A DNA stretch of 39,294 nucleotides from JAWXBG01 sp044375415 (GCA_044375415.1 JBILMS010000031.1:1-39294); one strand, 5' to 3'. Positions 8,730 through 17,478 are shown, counted from the stretch's first letter. Notes: generated by a model not told the origin, from the sequence alone. Translations and numbers: made by a program.

Positions 8730-11450
8730 ATGGGCGACGAACTAGAATTTGAATCAAACAACGAAACCGGTGGCGGAGAAAATCTGGATAAAGTTATTCA
8801 GGTGCAGGGCTTATATCAGGAGTGGTTTCTCGATTATGCGTCTTATGTAATTCTGGAGCGAGCGGTTCCGCATTTGCACGATGGTTTAAAACCGGTGCAA
8901 CGACGAATCCTACATTCTCTCTGGGAAATGGACGATGGCCGTTTTAACAAAGTGGCCAACGTGATTGGAAATACCATGAAATATCACCCACATGGTGATG
9001 CATCTATTGGAGATGCGATGGTGCAACTCGGACAAAAAGAACTTTTAATAGACACCCAAGGAAACTGGGGAAATATCTATACCGGCGATAGTGCCGCAGC
9101 AGCTCGTTATATAGAAGCCCGACTTTCTAAATTCGCTTTGGATGTTGCTTTCAATCCAAAAACAACAAATTGGCTTGCCAGTTATGATGGTCGAAACAAG
9201 GAACCGGAAACTCTGCCTATCAAGTTTCCGTTGCTTTTGGCACAAGGTGTAGAGGGTATTGCCGTTGGACTTGCATGCAAAATACTTCCGCACAACTTCA
9301 TTGAACTCATCGATGCTTCCATTGATGTGTTGAGGGAAAAGAGAATTCACTTACTACCGGACTTCCTTACCGGCGGGTTGATGGATGCTGCCGACTACAA
9401 TGCCGGTTTGCGCGGTGGGAAAATCCGCGTCCGCGCTCGCATTAAAAAAGAAGACAACAAGACCTTAAGTATCTCAGAAATACCTTTTGGGACAACGACC
9501 GGATCATTGATTGATTCTATCCTTAAAGCAAATGATAAAGGAAAAATTAAGATCCGTAAAGTTGAAGACAATACAGCCGGAAATGTTGAAATAATAATAC
9601 ACTTGGCCACAGGTGTATCGCCCGATAAAACAATTGATGCCCTCTATGCATTCACAGATTGCGAGGTGAGCATATCGCCAAACGTCTGTGTAATCGAAAA
9701 CGATAAACCAGTATTTATTGGGGTTGATGAACTCCTGAGAAGGTCAACCTATCGTACACGAGATTTGATTCAGTGGGAATTGAACATCAAAAAAAATGAA
9801 CTCGAAGAAGCATGGCATTTCGCTTCTTTGGAGAAGATCTTCATTGAAAAACGGATATACAGAAATATTGAGGATTGCGAAACGTGGGAGGAAATTATTT
9901 CCACTATACACGCCGGACTTAGGCCTTATGTGAAAAAATTCATTCGTCCGGTTACTGATGAAGACGTTGCAAAACTTACGGAAATTAAAATAAAGCGCAT
10001 TTCCCGTTTTGATGCAAAAAAGGCAGATGATCACATAGCTCACTTAGAGGAAGAAATCACTTTAGTAAAAGACAAACTCGAACATCTTACCGAAACAACC
10101 ATCGCTTATTTCAAAGAACTGAAACATAAGTATGGAAAGGGTAAAGAGCGCAAAACTGAAATCAAAACCTTCGATACGGTGCAAGCGGCACAAGTTGCCA
10201 TTGCCAACGCCAAGTTGTTTGCCAACAAGGCGGAGGGTTTTGTTGGAATCGGTCTAAAAAGAGATGAGGGTGAATTCGTTTGTGATTGCTCCGATATCGA
10301 CGACATCATTGTTTTCCGTAGGGATGGCATCATGTTGGTAAAAAAAGTAGAAGCGAAATCATTCTTTGGAAAAGACATCATTCATGTTGCTGTTTGGAAA
10401 AAAGATGATAAAAGAACCATCTACAACTTGATCTATCGCGATGGGAAAAACGGTGCCGCGCTCCTAAAGAGATTTGCCGTTACAGCTATCACCCGAGATA
10501 AAGAATACAATTTAACAAAAGGTACTACGGGAAGTGAAATAGTCCACTTTACAGCCAATCCAAATGGAGAAGCCGAAGTGGTTACCATTCTTCTAAAACC
10601 TCTACCAAAGCTCAAAAAGCTCAAATTCGACATTGATTTTTCAGAACAATTGATCAAAGGACGTGATGCCATTGGAAACGTTGTAACGAAATATTCGGTA
10701 AAAAAAGTAGAGATGAAAAGCGCCGGAATCTCCACACTGGGAGCACGCTCGATTTGGATTGATGAAACTGTTCAACGAATGAATGACGAGGGTAGAGGAA
10801 GGCTTTTGGGTGAATTTGAAGCGGACGAGAAGATTCTGATTTTGCAAAGCAATGGGGAATTTAATCTCATTAGTCCGGATCTGAGCACACACTTCCCTGA
10901 GAACATGGTCTTGGTGGAAAAATGGATTCCGGAGAAACCCGTTAGCTGCGTCTATTACGATGGCGAAAAAGACCATTGGTTCGTCAAAAGATTTTTGATC
11001 GATTCGGGCGCGCGTTCCGGTAAATTCATCACAGAACACCCTCAATCGAAAGCTACAGTCGTAACTACTTTGTTTGCGCCAAAGGTTTCTGTTCGACTAA
11101 ATCGAAAGTTCAAACAAGCTCAAGGAAAGGAGGACTACGAACTCGACTTGAAAGATTTCATTTCTCTAAAAGGTATGAAGGCCCTTGGAAATAGACTTTC
11201 GACGTTGCCCGTCCTCGATGCGATTTTATTGCCATCCGATGAAGAAACAGAGGCTGAAGAAGCTGAGAAATTTTGGACAAGTGTGCGGTCATCGCGTTTA
11301 GCTACGTCTCTCGAAAAGATGCCGGAAATTCATCAAAATCCTGATGATATAGAATTCGAAATTGAGGAGCTTACAGAAGAGATGGATCGCTTCAAGAAAG
11401 AAGTTCAAAAGAAACCTGAAGAGCCGGGGAAACAGGGACAACTTTTCTAG
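8730..11450 (+). CDS. parC: DNA topoisomerase IV subunit A (ParC), DNA cleavage/religation subunit
   Basis: The 906-residue protein starts at ATG 8730, 37 bp after parE, indicating an operon. The winged-helix/tower region carries the catalytic pair Arg126-Tyr127 in AARYIEARLSKF, and the HPHGD motif at 86-90. At the quinolone-contact positions equivalent to E. coli ParC Ser80 and Glu84 it has Ala91 and Asp95. A coiled-coil gate follows (around DDHIAHLEEEITLVKDKLEHL), then a degenerate C-terminal beta-pinwheel and a charged tail ending KQGQLF. The HPHGDASIGD and QGNWGNIYTGD signatures and the lack of a GyrA-box distinguish it from the GyrA at 24109. It forms topoisomerase IV with ParE. Its 3' end lies 15 bp from the convergent sensor gene, leaving little room for a separate terminator. 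Confidence 0.93.
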   Translation: MGDELEFESNNETGGGENLDKVIQVQGLYQEWFLDYASYVILERAVPHLHDGLKPVQRRILHSLWEMDDGRFNKVANVIGNTMKYHPHGDASIGDAMVQLGQKELLIDTQGNWGNIYTGDSAAAARYIEARLSKFALDVAFNPKTTNWLASYDGRNKEPETLPIKFPLLLAQGVEGIAVGLACKILPHNFIELIDASIDVLREKRIHLLPDFLTGGLMDAADYNAGLRGGKIRVRARIKKEDNKTLSISEIPFGTTTGSLIDSILKANDKGKIKIRKVEDNTAGNVEIIIHLATGVSPDKTIDALYAFTDCEVSISPNVCVIENDKPVFIGVDELLRRSTYRTRDLIQWELNIKKNELEEAWHFASLEKIFIEKRIYRNIEDCETWEEIISTIHAGLRPYVKKFIRPVTDEDVAKLTEIKIKRISRFDAKKADDHIAHLEEEITLVKDKLEHLTETTIAYFKELKHKYGKGKERKTEIKTFDTVQAAQVAIANAKLFANKAEGFVGIGLKRDEGEFVCDCSDIDDIIVFRRDGIMLVKKVEAKSFFGKDIIHVAVWKKDDKRTIYNLIYRDGKNGAALLKRFAVTAITRDKEYNLTKGTTGSEIVHFTANPNGEAEVVTILLKPLPKLKKLKFDIDFSEQLIKGRDAIGNVVTKYSVKKVEMKSAGISTLGARSIWIDETVQRMNDEGRGRLLGEFEADEKILILQSNGEFNLISPDLSTHFPENMVLVEKWIPEKPVSCVYYDGEKDHWFVKRFLIDSGARSGKFITEHPQSKATVVTTLFAPKVSVRLNRKFKQAQGKEDYELDLKDFISLKGMKALGNRLSTLPVLDAILLPSDEETEAEEAEKFWTSVRSSRLATSLEKMPEIHQNPDDIEFEIEELTEEMDRFKKEVQKKPEEPGKQGQLF

Positions 11451-11465
11451 AGACCGATTAACGTA

Positions 11466-12656
11466 TTACATCATGCTATTATCATAGATGTAATCATTCA
11501 ATTCGCGTGTAACCACGTCGAGGTGTCGAGCACTGCGTCTGAGGTAGTCAAACATTTCGTCGGTATCTGCAGATGGGTCAGTACCGATAATCTCAACAAT
11601 ACCCAATATTTGAGCCAGAGGCTGACGAACTTGGTGCGAGGTCTTTTGAAGAATTTCCTCCAGCGTATGAATGTAATTTTCCCTGAGATTTTGAGATTGG
11701 TGAAGCGCGTTAATATTTCGACCAACAGATAGTATTTCTTGTATAGTTCCGTCCTCCCGGAATACGGCTGTTTCGCTCCACAATGTCCATTGAGCTTTGT
11801 TCTGAGTCCCCAAATTCATGTGCACATTGGTCATGGTGGGAGATTCAGGAGTCAATTCTTGTAATGAATGCAAGTAAGATTCGCGTTCTTTCTGGGGAAT
11901 TAACTCCATGAAATTCTCTGACAACATTTCCTTTGACGTTTTACCCATGAAAGTGCAATAACTATCATTCACAAACTTTCGAGTGCCCTCAGGAGTCGAA
12001 AGCACAATAAAATCGGGGATTAGCTGAAGTAAAGCATCAAGTCGGGAGGCGTAAACTCGGCTTGTCTGAACAGCTTCCGCATGAGCAATTCGGGCCCCAC
12101 AAAGGGAAGCCAAAGTTTGGAGCATTTGAAGATGTTCCATCGTAAAATAGCTCTTTTTGGAGTGCTCCGAATCAATGGCACCAATCACTTCACCCCTGCA
12201 AAGAATAGGCACACATATCTCCGAAGCATTAATAGTATCATCGGGGATGTACCGCTGATCTCGAGAAGTATCGGAAATAATTTCTGCTTTTCCGCTAAGT
12301 GCAACAGTTCCTACGATGCCATGACCCAATGGAATGTTCATTGGGTTTTTGATTACCTGTCCATGTGGATTTTTCGGACCAAAAGCTGCTTTTTGCATCA
12401 ATACGCCTGTTTTCACATTAAGCAGATACACCACGCAGTCTTCGAATCCTAACTGAGAAATACAACTTTGAGCCAAACCCCATAGAATTTCGTCTACAGA
12501 ATTATTCCCATATAATCGACTGGCAAAGTCCTCCACAATCTTCTGATTGCGCCTTGATCTGCGGCGTTCGGATAAAAGCTTTAAGAATAAGAAAATCCCG
12601 ACCAAAGCGAGAATGCCGGTCAAAAAAAGGGAGGGGATGGAGGTAGCTGTGAACAC
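11466..12656 (-). CDS. Membrane-anchored GAF-PAS sensor protein with a histidine-kinase DHp domain but no ATPase domain
   Basis: The 396-residue protein starts at a GTG (12656); no in-frame ATG exists upstream before a stop, and AGGAG lies 13 bases before it. Residues 7-27 form one transmembrane helix followed by an Arg-rich stretch (RRRSRRNQK), so the rest is cytoplasmic. Residues about 45-190 look like a GAF domain (NPMNIPLGHGIVGTVALSGK; CVPILCRGEVIGAIDSEHSK), and 205-315 a PAS domain (IPDFIVLSTPEGTRKFVNDSY...AVFREDGTIQEILSVGRNI). Residues 327-392 resemble a HisKA/DHp helical hairpin with an H-box SHQVRQPL (His341). The protein then stops (YDNSMM): no N, G1 or G2 box of a HATPase_c domain is present in it or the adjacent DNA. 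It may be a dimerising sensor, a phosphotransfer relay or a scaffold needing another kinase. The ligand is unknown. Confidence 0.82.
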   Translation of the reverse strand: MFTATSIPSLFLTGILALVGIFLFLKLLSERRRSRRNQKIVEDFASRLYGNNSVDEILWGLAQSCISQLGFEDCVVYLLNVKTGVLMQKAAFGPKNPHGQVIKNPMNIPLGHGIVGTVALSGKAEIISDTSRDQRYIPDDTINASEICVPILCRGEVIGAIDSEHSKKSYFTMEHLQMLQTLASLCGARIAHAEAVQTSRVYASRLDALLQLIPDFIVLSTPEGTRKFVNDSYCTFMGKTSKEMLSENFMELIPQKERESYLHSLQELTPESPTMTNVHMNLGTQNKAQWTLWSETAVFREDGTIQEILSVGRNINALHQSQNLRENYIHTLEEILQKTSHQVRQPLAQILGIVEIIGTDPSADTDEMFDYLRRSARHLDVVTRELNDYIYDNSMM

Positions 12657-12731
12657 TATGTATAAATAACTCCTGATTTGTACGAATAGACTCTACATAA
12701 GTTCACATTCCGAAAAACACCTTCTATGACC

Positions 12732-12739
12732 TAATTTTG
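12732..12739 (+). promoter_or_regulatory. Candidate Bacteroidota -7 promoter element (TAATTTTG) for prfC
   Basis: The octamer matches the Bacteroidota primary-sigma -7 consensus TAnnTTTG exactly and ends 18 bases before the prfC ATG (12758), giving a very short leader. No clear TTTG -33 element sits 19-21 bases upstream, so the call is tentative. Confidence 0.35.
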
Positions 12740-12757
12740 CAAGCCTTTTTAAGTCAT

Positions 12758-14359
12758 ATGAATTCCAGCGAACAAATAGCCAGAAGGAAGACCTTCGCCA
12801 TTATCAGTCACCCGGATGCCGGTAAAACCACATTAACGGAAAAATTGCTTCTCTTTGGTGGTGCCATTCAAACTGCAGGTGCGGTTAAAAGCAATAAAAT
12901 CACTAAAACAGCTGCCTCCGACTTTATGGAAATAGAGAGACAGCGTGGGATTTCTGTAGCAACCTCTGTTATGGTTTTCGAATACAACGGCAAACAAGTG
13001 AACCTGCTTGATACGCCCGGTCACAAAGACTTTGCAGAAGATACCTACCGAACTCTTACGGCTGTTGACTCGGTTATACTTGTGATCGATAGTGTGAAAG
13101 GTGTTGAAACACAGACCGAACGCCTGATGGAGGTCTGCCGAATGCGCGATACTCCTGTAATCGTTTTCATAAACAAAATGGACTTGGAAGGACGCGATCC
13201 GTTCGAACTCTTGGATGAACTCGAAGAAAAGTTGAATATCCGCGTAAGGCCGCTTTCATGGCCAATTTCCTACGGGCACACTTTCAAAGGTGTTTACAAA
13301 CTTTATGACAAGACATTAAATCTCTTTTCTTCTCAGAAGACAAAAATTGCGGAAGACATCGTTACGATCAATGATATCAACGACCCCACCCTCGATAAAA
13401 TGGTCGGGGAATTTGCTCAACAGCTGCGAGAAGATGTCGAAATGATCGATGCTATTTATGACCCGCTCAACATTGATGAGTACAGAAAGGGCAAATTGGC
13501 GCCTGTGTTTTTCGGATCTGCTGTAAACAACTTTGGGGTTAAAGAACTTCTGGATAAGTTCATTGAAATTGCCCCGGAACCTCAGTCTAGAGAAAGTTCG
13601 GTTAGGAAAGTAAACCCGGAAGAAACTAAAATGAGTGGTTTCATTTTCAAAATCCATGCGAATATTGATCCTCGTCACCGCGACCGTATAGCCTTCATGC
13701 GGATATGCTCCGGTAAATTCGAAAGAAACAAATTCTATTATCACGTTCGGTTAGATAAGCAGTTTAAGTATCCAAATCCGGTGACTTTTTTGGCTCAAAG
13801 CAAGAGTACTATTGATGAGGCGTATCCCGGTGATGTAATCGGATTGTATGATACCGGTAATTTCAAAATCGGAGATACCCTTACAGAAGGGGAGAAGATG
13901 ATGTTCAAAGGCATACCAAGTTTTTCCCCCGAAATTTTCAAAGAGCTTGTCAATAGAGATCCGATGAAGACGAAACAACTCGACAAGGGTATAAGACAAC
14001 TCACGGAAGAAGGTGTTGCACAGGTCTTTTTTCAAGAGCCGGGAAATCGAAAAATTGTTGGCACAGTTGGAGAGCTGCAGTTTGAAGTTATTAAATACAG
14101 GCTCGAAAATGAATACGGCGCAAAATGTGACTTTGAAGCAAAATCATTCTACAAAGCTTGTTGGATTACTACCGATAACGAAGAGAAATTGATCGAATTC
14201 AAAAGGATCAAAGGTCAGAATATGGTTAAAGACAAAGAAGATAACGATGTCTTCTTGGCTCCAAGTAAGTTTATGCTCGATATGGAACAGAAAAATTATC
14301 CCGAATTGCAATTCCATTTCACCAGCGAATTCAAAGTAGGGAGCTCTATGCATGCATAG
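12758..14359 (+). CDS. prfC: Peptide chain release factor 3 (RF3), translational GTPase
   Basis: The 533-residue protein is close to the size of E. coli RF3. The ATG at 12758 was chosen over an in-frame TTG at 12737 because the family begins just before the G domain. G-domain motifs are SHPDAGKTTL (P-loop, 17-26), DTPGH (85-89) and NKMD (139-142), with the RF3-type switch region around DFMEIERQRGISVATSVM. Downstream beta-barrel and C-terminal domains fit RF3 (FQEPGNRKIVGTVGELQFEV). It is a cytoplasmic GTPase that removes class I release factors from the ribosome after peptide release. Its stop codon lies inside the next gene: the transporter ATG at 14352 overlaps prfC by 8 bases, which suggests translational coupling. 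EF-G is excluded by the DFMEIERQRGIS sequence and the length. Confidence 0.95.
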   Translation: MNSSEQIARRKTFAIISHPDAGKTTLTEKLLLFGGAIQTAGAVKSNKITKTAASDFMEIERQRGISVATSVMVFEYNGKQVNLLDTPGHKDFAEDTYRTLTAVDSVILVIDSVKGVETQTERLMEVCRMRDTPVIVFINKMDLEGRDPFELLDELEEKLNIRVRPLSWPISYGHTFKGVYKLYDKTLNLFSSQKTKIAEDIVTINDINDPTLDKMVGEFAQQLREDVEMIDAIYDPLNIDEYRKGKLAPVFFGSAVNNFGVKELLDKFIEIAPEPQSRESSVRKVNPEETKMSGFIFKIHANIDPRHRDRIAFMRICSGKFERNKFYYHVRLDKQFKYPNPVTFLAQSKSTIDEAYPGDVIGLYDTGNFKIGDTLTEGEKMMFKGIPSFSPEIFKELVNRDPMKTKQLDKGIRQLTEEGVAQVFFQEPGNRKIVGTVGELQFEVIKYRLENEYGAKCDFEAKSFYKACWITTDNEEKLIEFKRIKGQNMVKDKEDNDVFLAPSKFMLDMEQKNYPELQFHFTSEFKVGSSMHA

Positions 14360-15221
14360 TCTACGTCAGAAGATTTCCAATTCATCGAATGTTGGTATTG
14401 CGTACATGATTTTATCTGTACTCTGTTTCTCTATTGTAAATGTGATTGCGAAAACACTTCACCACATTCCTGTGCACGAGTTGATTTTTTTTCGAGCTCT
14501 TGTCTCTTTTTTTATATGTTGGTGGTATATCCGAAACATGAAGTTATCCTTTTGGGGTACTAATAGGACTTGGCTTGTAATGCGGGGTCTGACAGGTCTT
14601 GCAGCTTTGATACTCTTTTTCTCGACCATCAAAAATATGCCGCTCGCAACAGCCAGCACCATTCAGTATTTATCGCCGATCTTCACTGTTTTTATAGCTG
14701 TGTACATGAACAAACAGCCTGTGCGACCTATACAATGGCTTTTCTTTTTGTTAGCCATGACAGGCATAATACTTATAAAAGGTTTCGAAACGCAGGTAGA
14801 AACCTATTGGCTCATAGTGGGAATTCTTTCTGCTGTTTTAGCAGGCTTGGCTTACAACAGCATTATTAGGGCTAAAGCTTTTGATCATCCTATGACTATC
14901 GTAATGTACTTTCCATTAGTGAGTATACCGCTCATGGGACTTTGGTGCCTTTTCGAATGGGTTCAACCTGTGGGATGGGATTGGTTGCTCTTGCTTGTCA
15001 TGGGCATTTTTACTCAATTTGCACAATACCTAATGACCTTGGCTTTGCACAGCGACAAAGCAAGTAAAGTGGCCCCTTGGAACTACTCCGGTGCAATCTT
15101 CGCTTTGATGTTTGGTTGGATCTTTTTTGGAGAAGTAATTCACGCACTTTCTTTAGTGGGTATGATGATCATCGGTATTGCCGTGGTGCTAAATGCGAAA
15201 GTAAAACCGATTGTCGAATAG
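14352..15221 (+). CDS. DMT-superfamily (EamA) inner-membrane transporter
   Basis: The 289-residue protein is strongly hydrophobic, with about ten predicted transmembrane helices arranged as two EamA repeats (about residues 12-142 and 152-282). Family-typical stretches include IVNVIAKTLHHIPVHELIFFRA early in repeat 1, MPLATASTIQYLSPIF, and near the end of repeat 2 WNYSGAIFALMFGWIFFGE followed by a glycine-rich final helix. Members export or import small metabolites such as amino acids or S-adenosylmethionine; the substrate cannot be deduced here. The start overlaps the prfC end by 8 bases, so the two are likely cotranscribed and translationally coupled, though no functional link between RF3 and this transporter is evident. 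A structured non-coding stretch follows. Confidence 0.9.
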   Translation: MHSLRQKISNSSNVGIAYMILSVLCFSIVNVIAKTLHHIPVHELIFFRALVSFFICWWYIRNMKLSFWGTNRTWLVMRGLTGLAALILFFSTIKNMPLATASTIQYLSPIFTVFIAVYMNKQPVRPIQWLFFLLAMTGIILIKGFETQVETYWLIVGILSAVLAGLAYNSIIRAKAFDHPMTIVMYFPLVSIPLMGLWCLFEWVQPVGWDWLLLLVMGIFTQFAQYLMTLALHSDKASKVAPWNYSGAIFALMFGWIFFGEVIHALSLVGMMIIGIAVVLNAKVKPIVE

Positions 15222-15241
15222 TACCTATAGACAAGTTGATA

Positions 15242-15358
15242 CCGCATTGCGCATTAGAAATATTTTCAATGGAATGCGCTGCGGCATTCTCGAATCTACG
15301 CGATAGAAATAGATTTGTCGATGATGAATAGCTTCATACAAATCTATCGCGTGATTCG
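15242..15358. repeat. Two consecutive imperfect inverted repeats downstream of the transporter gene
   Basis: The first pairs CCGCATTGCGCATT (15243-15255 region) with AATGCGCTGCGG (15273-15284). The second is longer: CGAATC/GATTCG (15291-15296 with 15353-15358), ACGCGAT/ATCGCGT (15298-15304 with 15346-15352), AGATTTGT/ACAAATCT (15311-15318 with 15338-15345), and an inner ATGAA/TTCAT. Neither is followed by a T-run on the plus strand, so these are not standard intrinsic terminators. They could be an mRNA 3'-end structure, a small RNA or a decayed repeat element. Confidence 0.6.
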
Positions 15359-15392
15359 GGTTTACATAGCAACAATCGAAATGTAAAGCACC

Positions 15393-15418
15393 AAAAAGCC
15401 CCAACCGAAGTCGGGGCT
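15393..15418 (-). terminator. Intrinsic terminator of the minus-strand oxidase-lipoprotein-small ORF unit
   Basis: Read on the minus strand, a 9-bp stem (AGCCCCGAC with GTTGGGGCT, one G-T pair) closes a TTCG tetraloop and is followed by TTTTT. On the plus strand there is no T-run, so it acts for minus-strand transcription. It begins 20 bases after the stop of the 41-codon ORF. Confidence 0.88.
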
Positions 15419-15438
15419 AAATGGCTTAAACTGAAAAA

Positions 15439-15564
15439 CTAAAAACTATCGTAATTGTTTGGGTCTATTAAACCCAGCTCAACTAACTCTATTTCATAGA
15501 TGACCAAACATCCATCCTGGACGAAGTAACTGTATTTCTCGGTGAAAAAAATCTTATCATACAT
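15439..15564 (-). CDS. Hypothetical small protein, 41 residues
   Basis: An ATG at 15564 opens a 41-codon frame (MYDKIFFTEKYSYFVQD..., ending DPNNYDSF) that stops at 15439. The product is acidic and rich in Tyr, Phe and Glu, has no signal peptide and no membrane helix, and I recognise no family. Context supports it. It lies 35 bp after the lipoprotein stop, the same gap as between the oxidase and the lipoprotein, and the strong minus-strand terminator starts 20 bases after its stop. Without this ORF the operon would have an unexplained 180-bp tail. It could still be chance in an untranslated 3' region. Confidence 0.42.
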   Translation of the reverse strand: MYDKIFFTEKYSYFVQDGCLVIYEIELVELGLIDPNNYDSF

Positions 15565-15599
15565 AAATAGAACACAAAGTGACCATAACAAGGAATGAA

Positions 15600-15998
15600 T
15601 TACTTCGTGGCCGATTTTAATGTAAGAACAGCCTTCTTATCACTTCGAGTCCATTCCATTTTTTCGTTGGTAAAACTGATGAGCGAATAATCCCGTTCTA
15701 CTTTGGCAGTCTTCAGGAAAAGCGTTTTTCGATCATCCGAAAATCGGTAAGTCCCGCTGTCACTCACGGCATTAAAATTGAAAGAATAGGAGCCGTCTTC
15801 CCGGAAGTTGTAGACACCTCCGACAACTGCTGCTTTCATCTGATCGACCAGCATCTTCGATTGTGGATCTAAGTTGGCTTCATTGACACCATTCAGACTC
15901 ATGCTGTCTACTGTCCATGTATTTACAATAGGGTCAGGTTTTTTACAGGATGCCAATGAAATACAGACAATAGAGAAAATTAGAAGTAAATGTTTCAT
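15600..15998 (-). CDS. Small lipoprotein with lipocalin-like fold
   Basis: The 132-residue protein begins with a lipoprotein signal peptide (MKHLLLIFSIVCISLASC); the lipobox LASC places the acylated Cys at residue 18. The mature part has the pattern of Bacteroidota lipocalin-like lipoproteins: an early NTW motif, then short beta strands with YNFREDGSYSF and GTYRFSDDRKTLFL, and EWTRSDKK near the end. It is probably anchored in the outer membrane or periplasmic leaflet. Such proteins are common and mostly uncharacterised; ligand and role are unknown. It sits 35 bp downstream of the FAD-linked oxidase gene on the same strand and is likely cotranscribed with it, but no functional link is evident. 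Confidence 0.8.
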   Translation of the reverse strand: MKHLLLIFSIVCISLASCKKPDPIVNTWTVDSMSLNGVNEANLDPQSKMLVDQMKAAVVGGVYNFREDGSYSFNFNAVSDSGTYRFSDDRKTLFLKTAKVERDYSLISFTNEKMEWTRSDKKAVLTLKSATK

Positions 15999-16033
15999 AC
16001 GTTATTATTGGTTTTATTCAAAAGTAATTGATT

Positions 16034-17455
16034 TTATAAAGCGTTCATGGAACTAGGGAAAAGCTTTCCGGGATTGAGGATTCCTTTTGGATCAAATACA
16101 TCTTTAATAGATTTCATTATTCGCAATTCAGCTTGAGAAAAGACAATATGCATGTATTCCTTTTGAACCAAACCAATGCCATGCTCTCCACTTAAGGTGC
16201 CTCCTAAGGATCGGGTATGTTCAAAGATTTCATGAATCGCCTTTGGAAGTTCATGGTCCCAAAATTCTTGAGATAGATCTCCTTTAATGATGTTTACGTG
16301 AAGATTTCCATCACCGGCATGACCATAACACACACTTTTAAATCCATATCTTTTACCAATCTCCTTTACACCTTCGAGTAACTCGGGTAATTTAAATCGT
16401 GGAACCACGGTGTCTTCCTCTTTATAAACGCTATTCGACTTAACAGCTTCGCCTACCTTACGTCGCATTTTCCACAACTTATCCTTCTGTGCTTCGTCCT
16501 CGGCAAACAAGACTTCACCTGCATTGTGCGCTTGCACTACTCCTGTAATTACTTCACAATCGATGAAAAGGGATTCCGGATGATTTCCATCCACCTCGAT
16601 AAGTAAATGTGCTTGCGTGTCATCGGCCACGGGAATGAATTCGTCGTGTAAGTAACGCATAGTCCAATCGATTGCATCTCGTTCCATAAACTCCAAAGCA
16701 CTTGGTACCACTCCGGCTCTGAAGATCGCGCTGACAGCTTTACACGCATCTTCGGCACTTCGAAAAGGAACTAACATAAGTAAGCGATGGGAGGGAAGGG
16801 GTATAAGTTTAAGTACTGCTTTCGTAATAATTCCAAGTGTCCCTTCACTACCTACCATGAGCTGAGTGAGATTGTAACCGGTACTATTTTTTAACGTGTT
16901 TGCGCCCGTCCAAATGACTTCACCATCGGGCAGAACCACTTCCAAATTCAATACAAAATCTTTCGTAACTCCATATTTAACAGCATGCGGACCTCCCGCA
17001 TTCTCTGCCAGATTGCCTCCAATGAAGCAGGACCCCCGACTGCTTGGGTCCGGAGGATAATACAGACCTTCAGCGGAAACGGCTTCTTGTAATACTTGGG
17101 TTATCACTCCCGGTTCAACAGTTACTTGAAGATTCGATTTATCAATGGATAGAATTTTATCCATTTTCTCCAAACTCAAACCTACACCACCATAAACAGA
17201 TAAAGCACCACCACTTAAACCCGTGCGAGCACCAATGGGCGTGACCGGGATATTACGATGACAGCAGTGTCGTATGATAGCAGCCACTTCTCCTGTATTC
17301 ACAGGTTTCAAAACGATTTCGGGAGGAAAACAAAGGTCTTCGGTTTCATCTGAGCCATACTTTTCCAATACATCATCGTCTAATTGTGGTTGATGCATCA
17401 AGAGTGTTTGGAAAAAATGGATATCTTCCTGACTGATTCTAGTAAAAGCGCTCAT
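16034..17455 (-). CDS. FAD-linked oxidase, GlcD / D-lactate dehydrogenase family
   Basis: The 473-residue protein starts at ATG 17455. The N-terminal FAD-binding domain (PCMH/FAD_binding_4 type) has GARTGLSGG (75-83) and DPSSRGSCFIGGNLAENAGG (136-155), which bind the FAD pyrophosphate. The C-terminal FAD-oxidase domain has the metal/substrate motifs GHAGDGNLH (378-386) and SGEHGIG (422-428). Members oxidise 2-hydroxy acids such as D-lactate, glycolate or D-2-hydroxyglutarate and pass electrons to quinone or other acceptors. The length is typical and no GlcE/GlcF partner is adjacent, which favours a stand-alone D-lactate or 2-hydroxyacid dehydrogenase over a glycolate oxidase complex. The exact substrate is open. 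It leads a unit with the lipoprotein and the small ORF. Confidence 0.9.
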   Translation of the reverse strand: MSAFTRISQEDIHFFQTLLMHQPQLDDDVLEKYGSDETEDLCFPPEIVLKPVNTGEVAAIIRHCCHRNIPVTPIGARTGLSGGALSVYGGVGLSLEKMDKILSIDKSNLQVTVEPGVITQVLQEAVSAEGLYYPPDPSSRGSCFIGGNLAENAGGPHAVKYGVTKDFVLNLEVVLPDGEVIWTGANTLKNSTGYNLTQLMVGSEGTLGIITKAVLKLIPLPSHRLLMLVPFRSAEDACKAVSAIFRAGVVPSALEFMERDAIDWTMRYLHDEFIPVADDTQAHLLIEVDGNHPESLFIDCEVITGVVQAHNAGEVLFAEDEAQKDKLWKMRRKVGEAVKSNSVYKEEDTVVPRFKLPELLEGVKEIGKRYGFKSVCYGHAGDGNLHVNIIKGDLSQEFWDHELPKAIHEIFEHTRSLGGTLSGEHGIGLVQKEYMHIVFSQAELRIMKSIKDVFDPKGILNPGKLFPSSMNAL

Positions 17456-17478
17456 AAGGCAAAGTTAGAAGTTAGAGC

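Noticed and set aside
12737..12757. Seven-residue N-terminal extension of RF3 from a TTG
   Set aside because: The TTG lies inside the candidate -7 promoter octamer, and the ATG at 12758 matches the usual family start.
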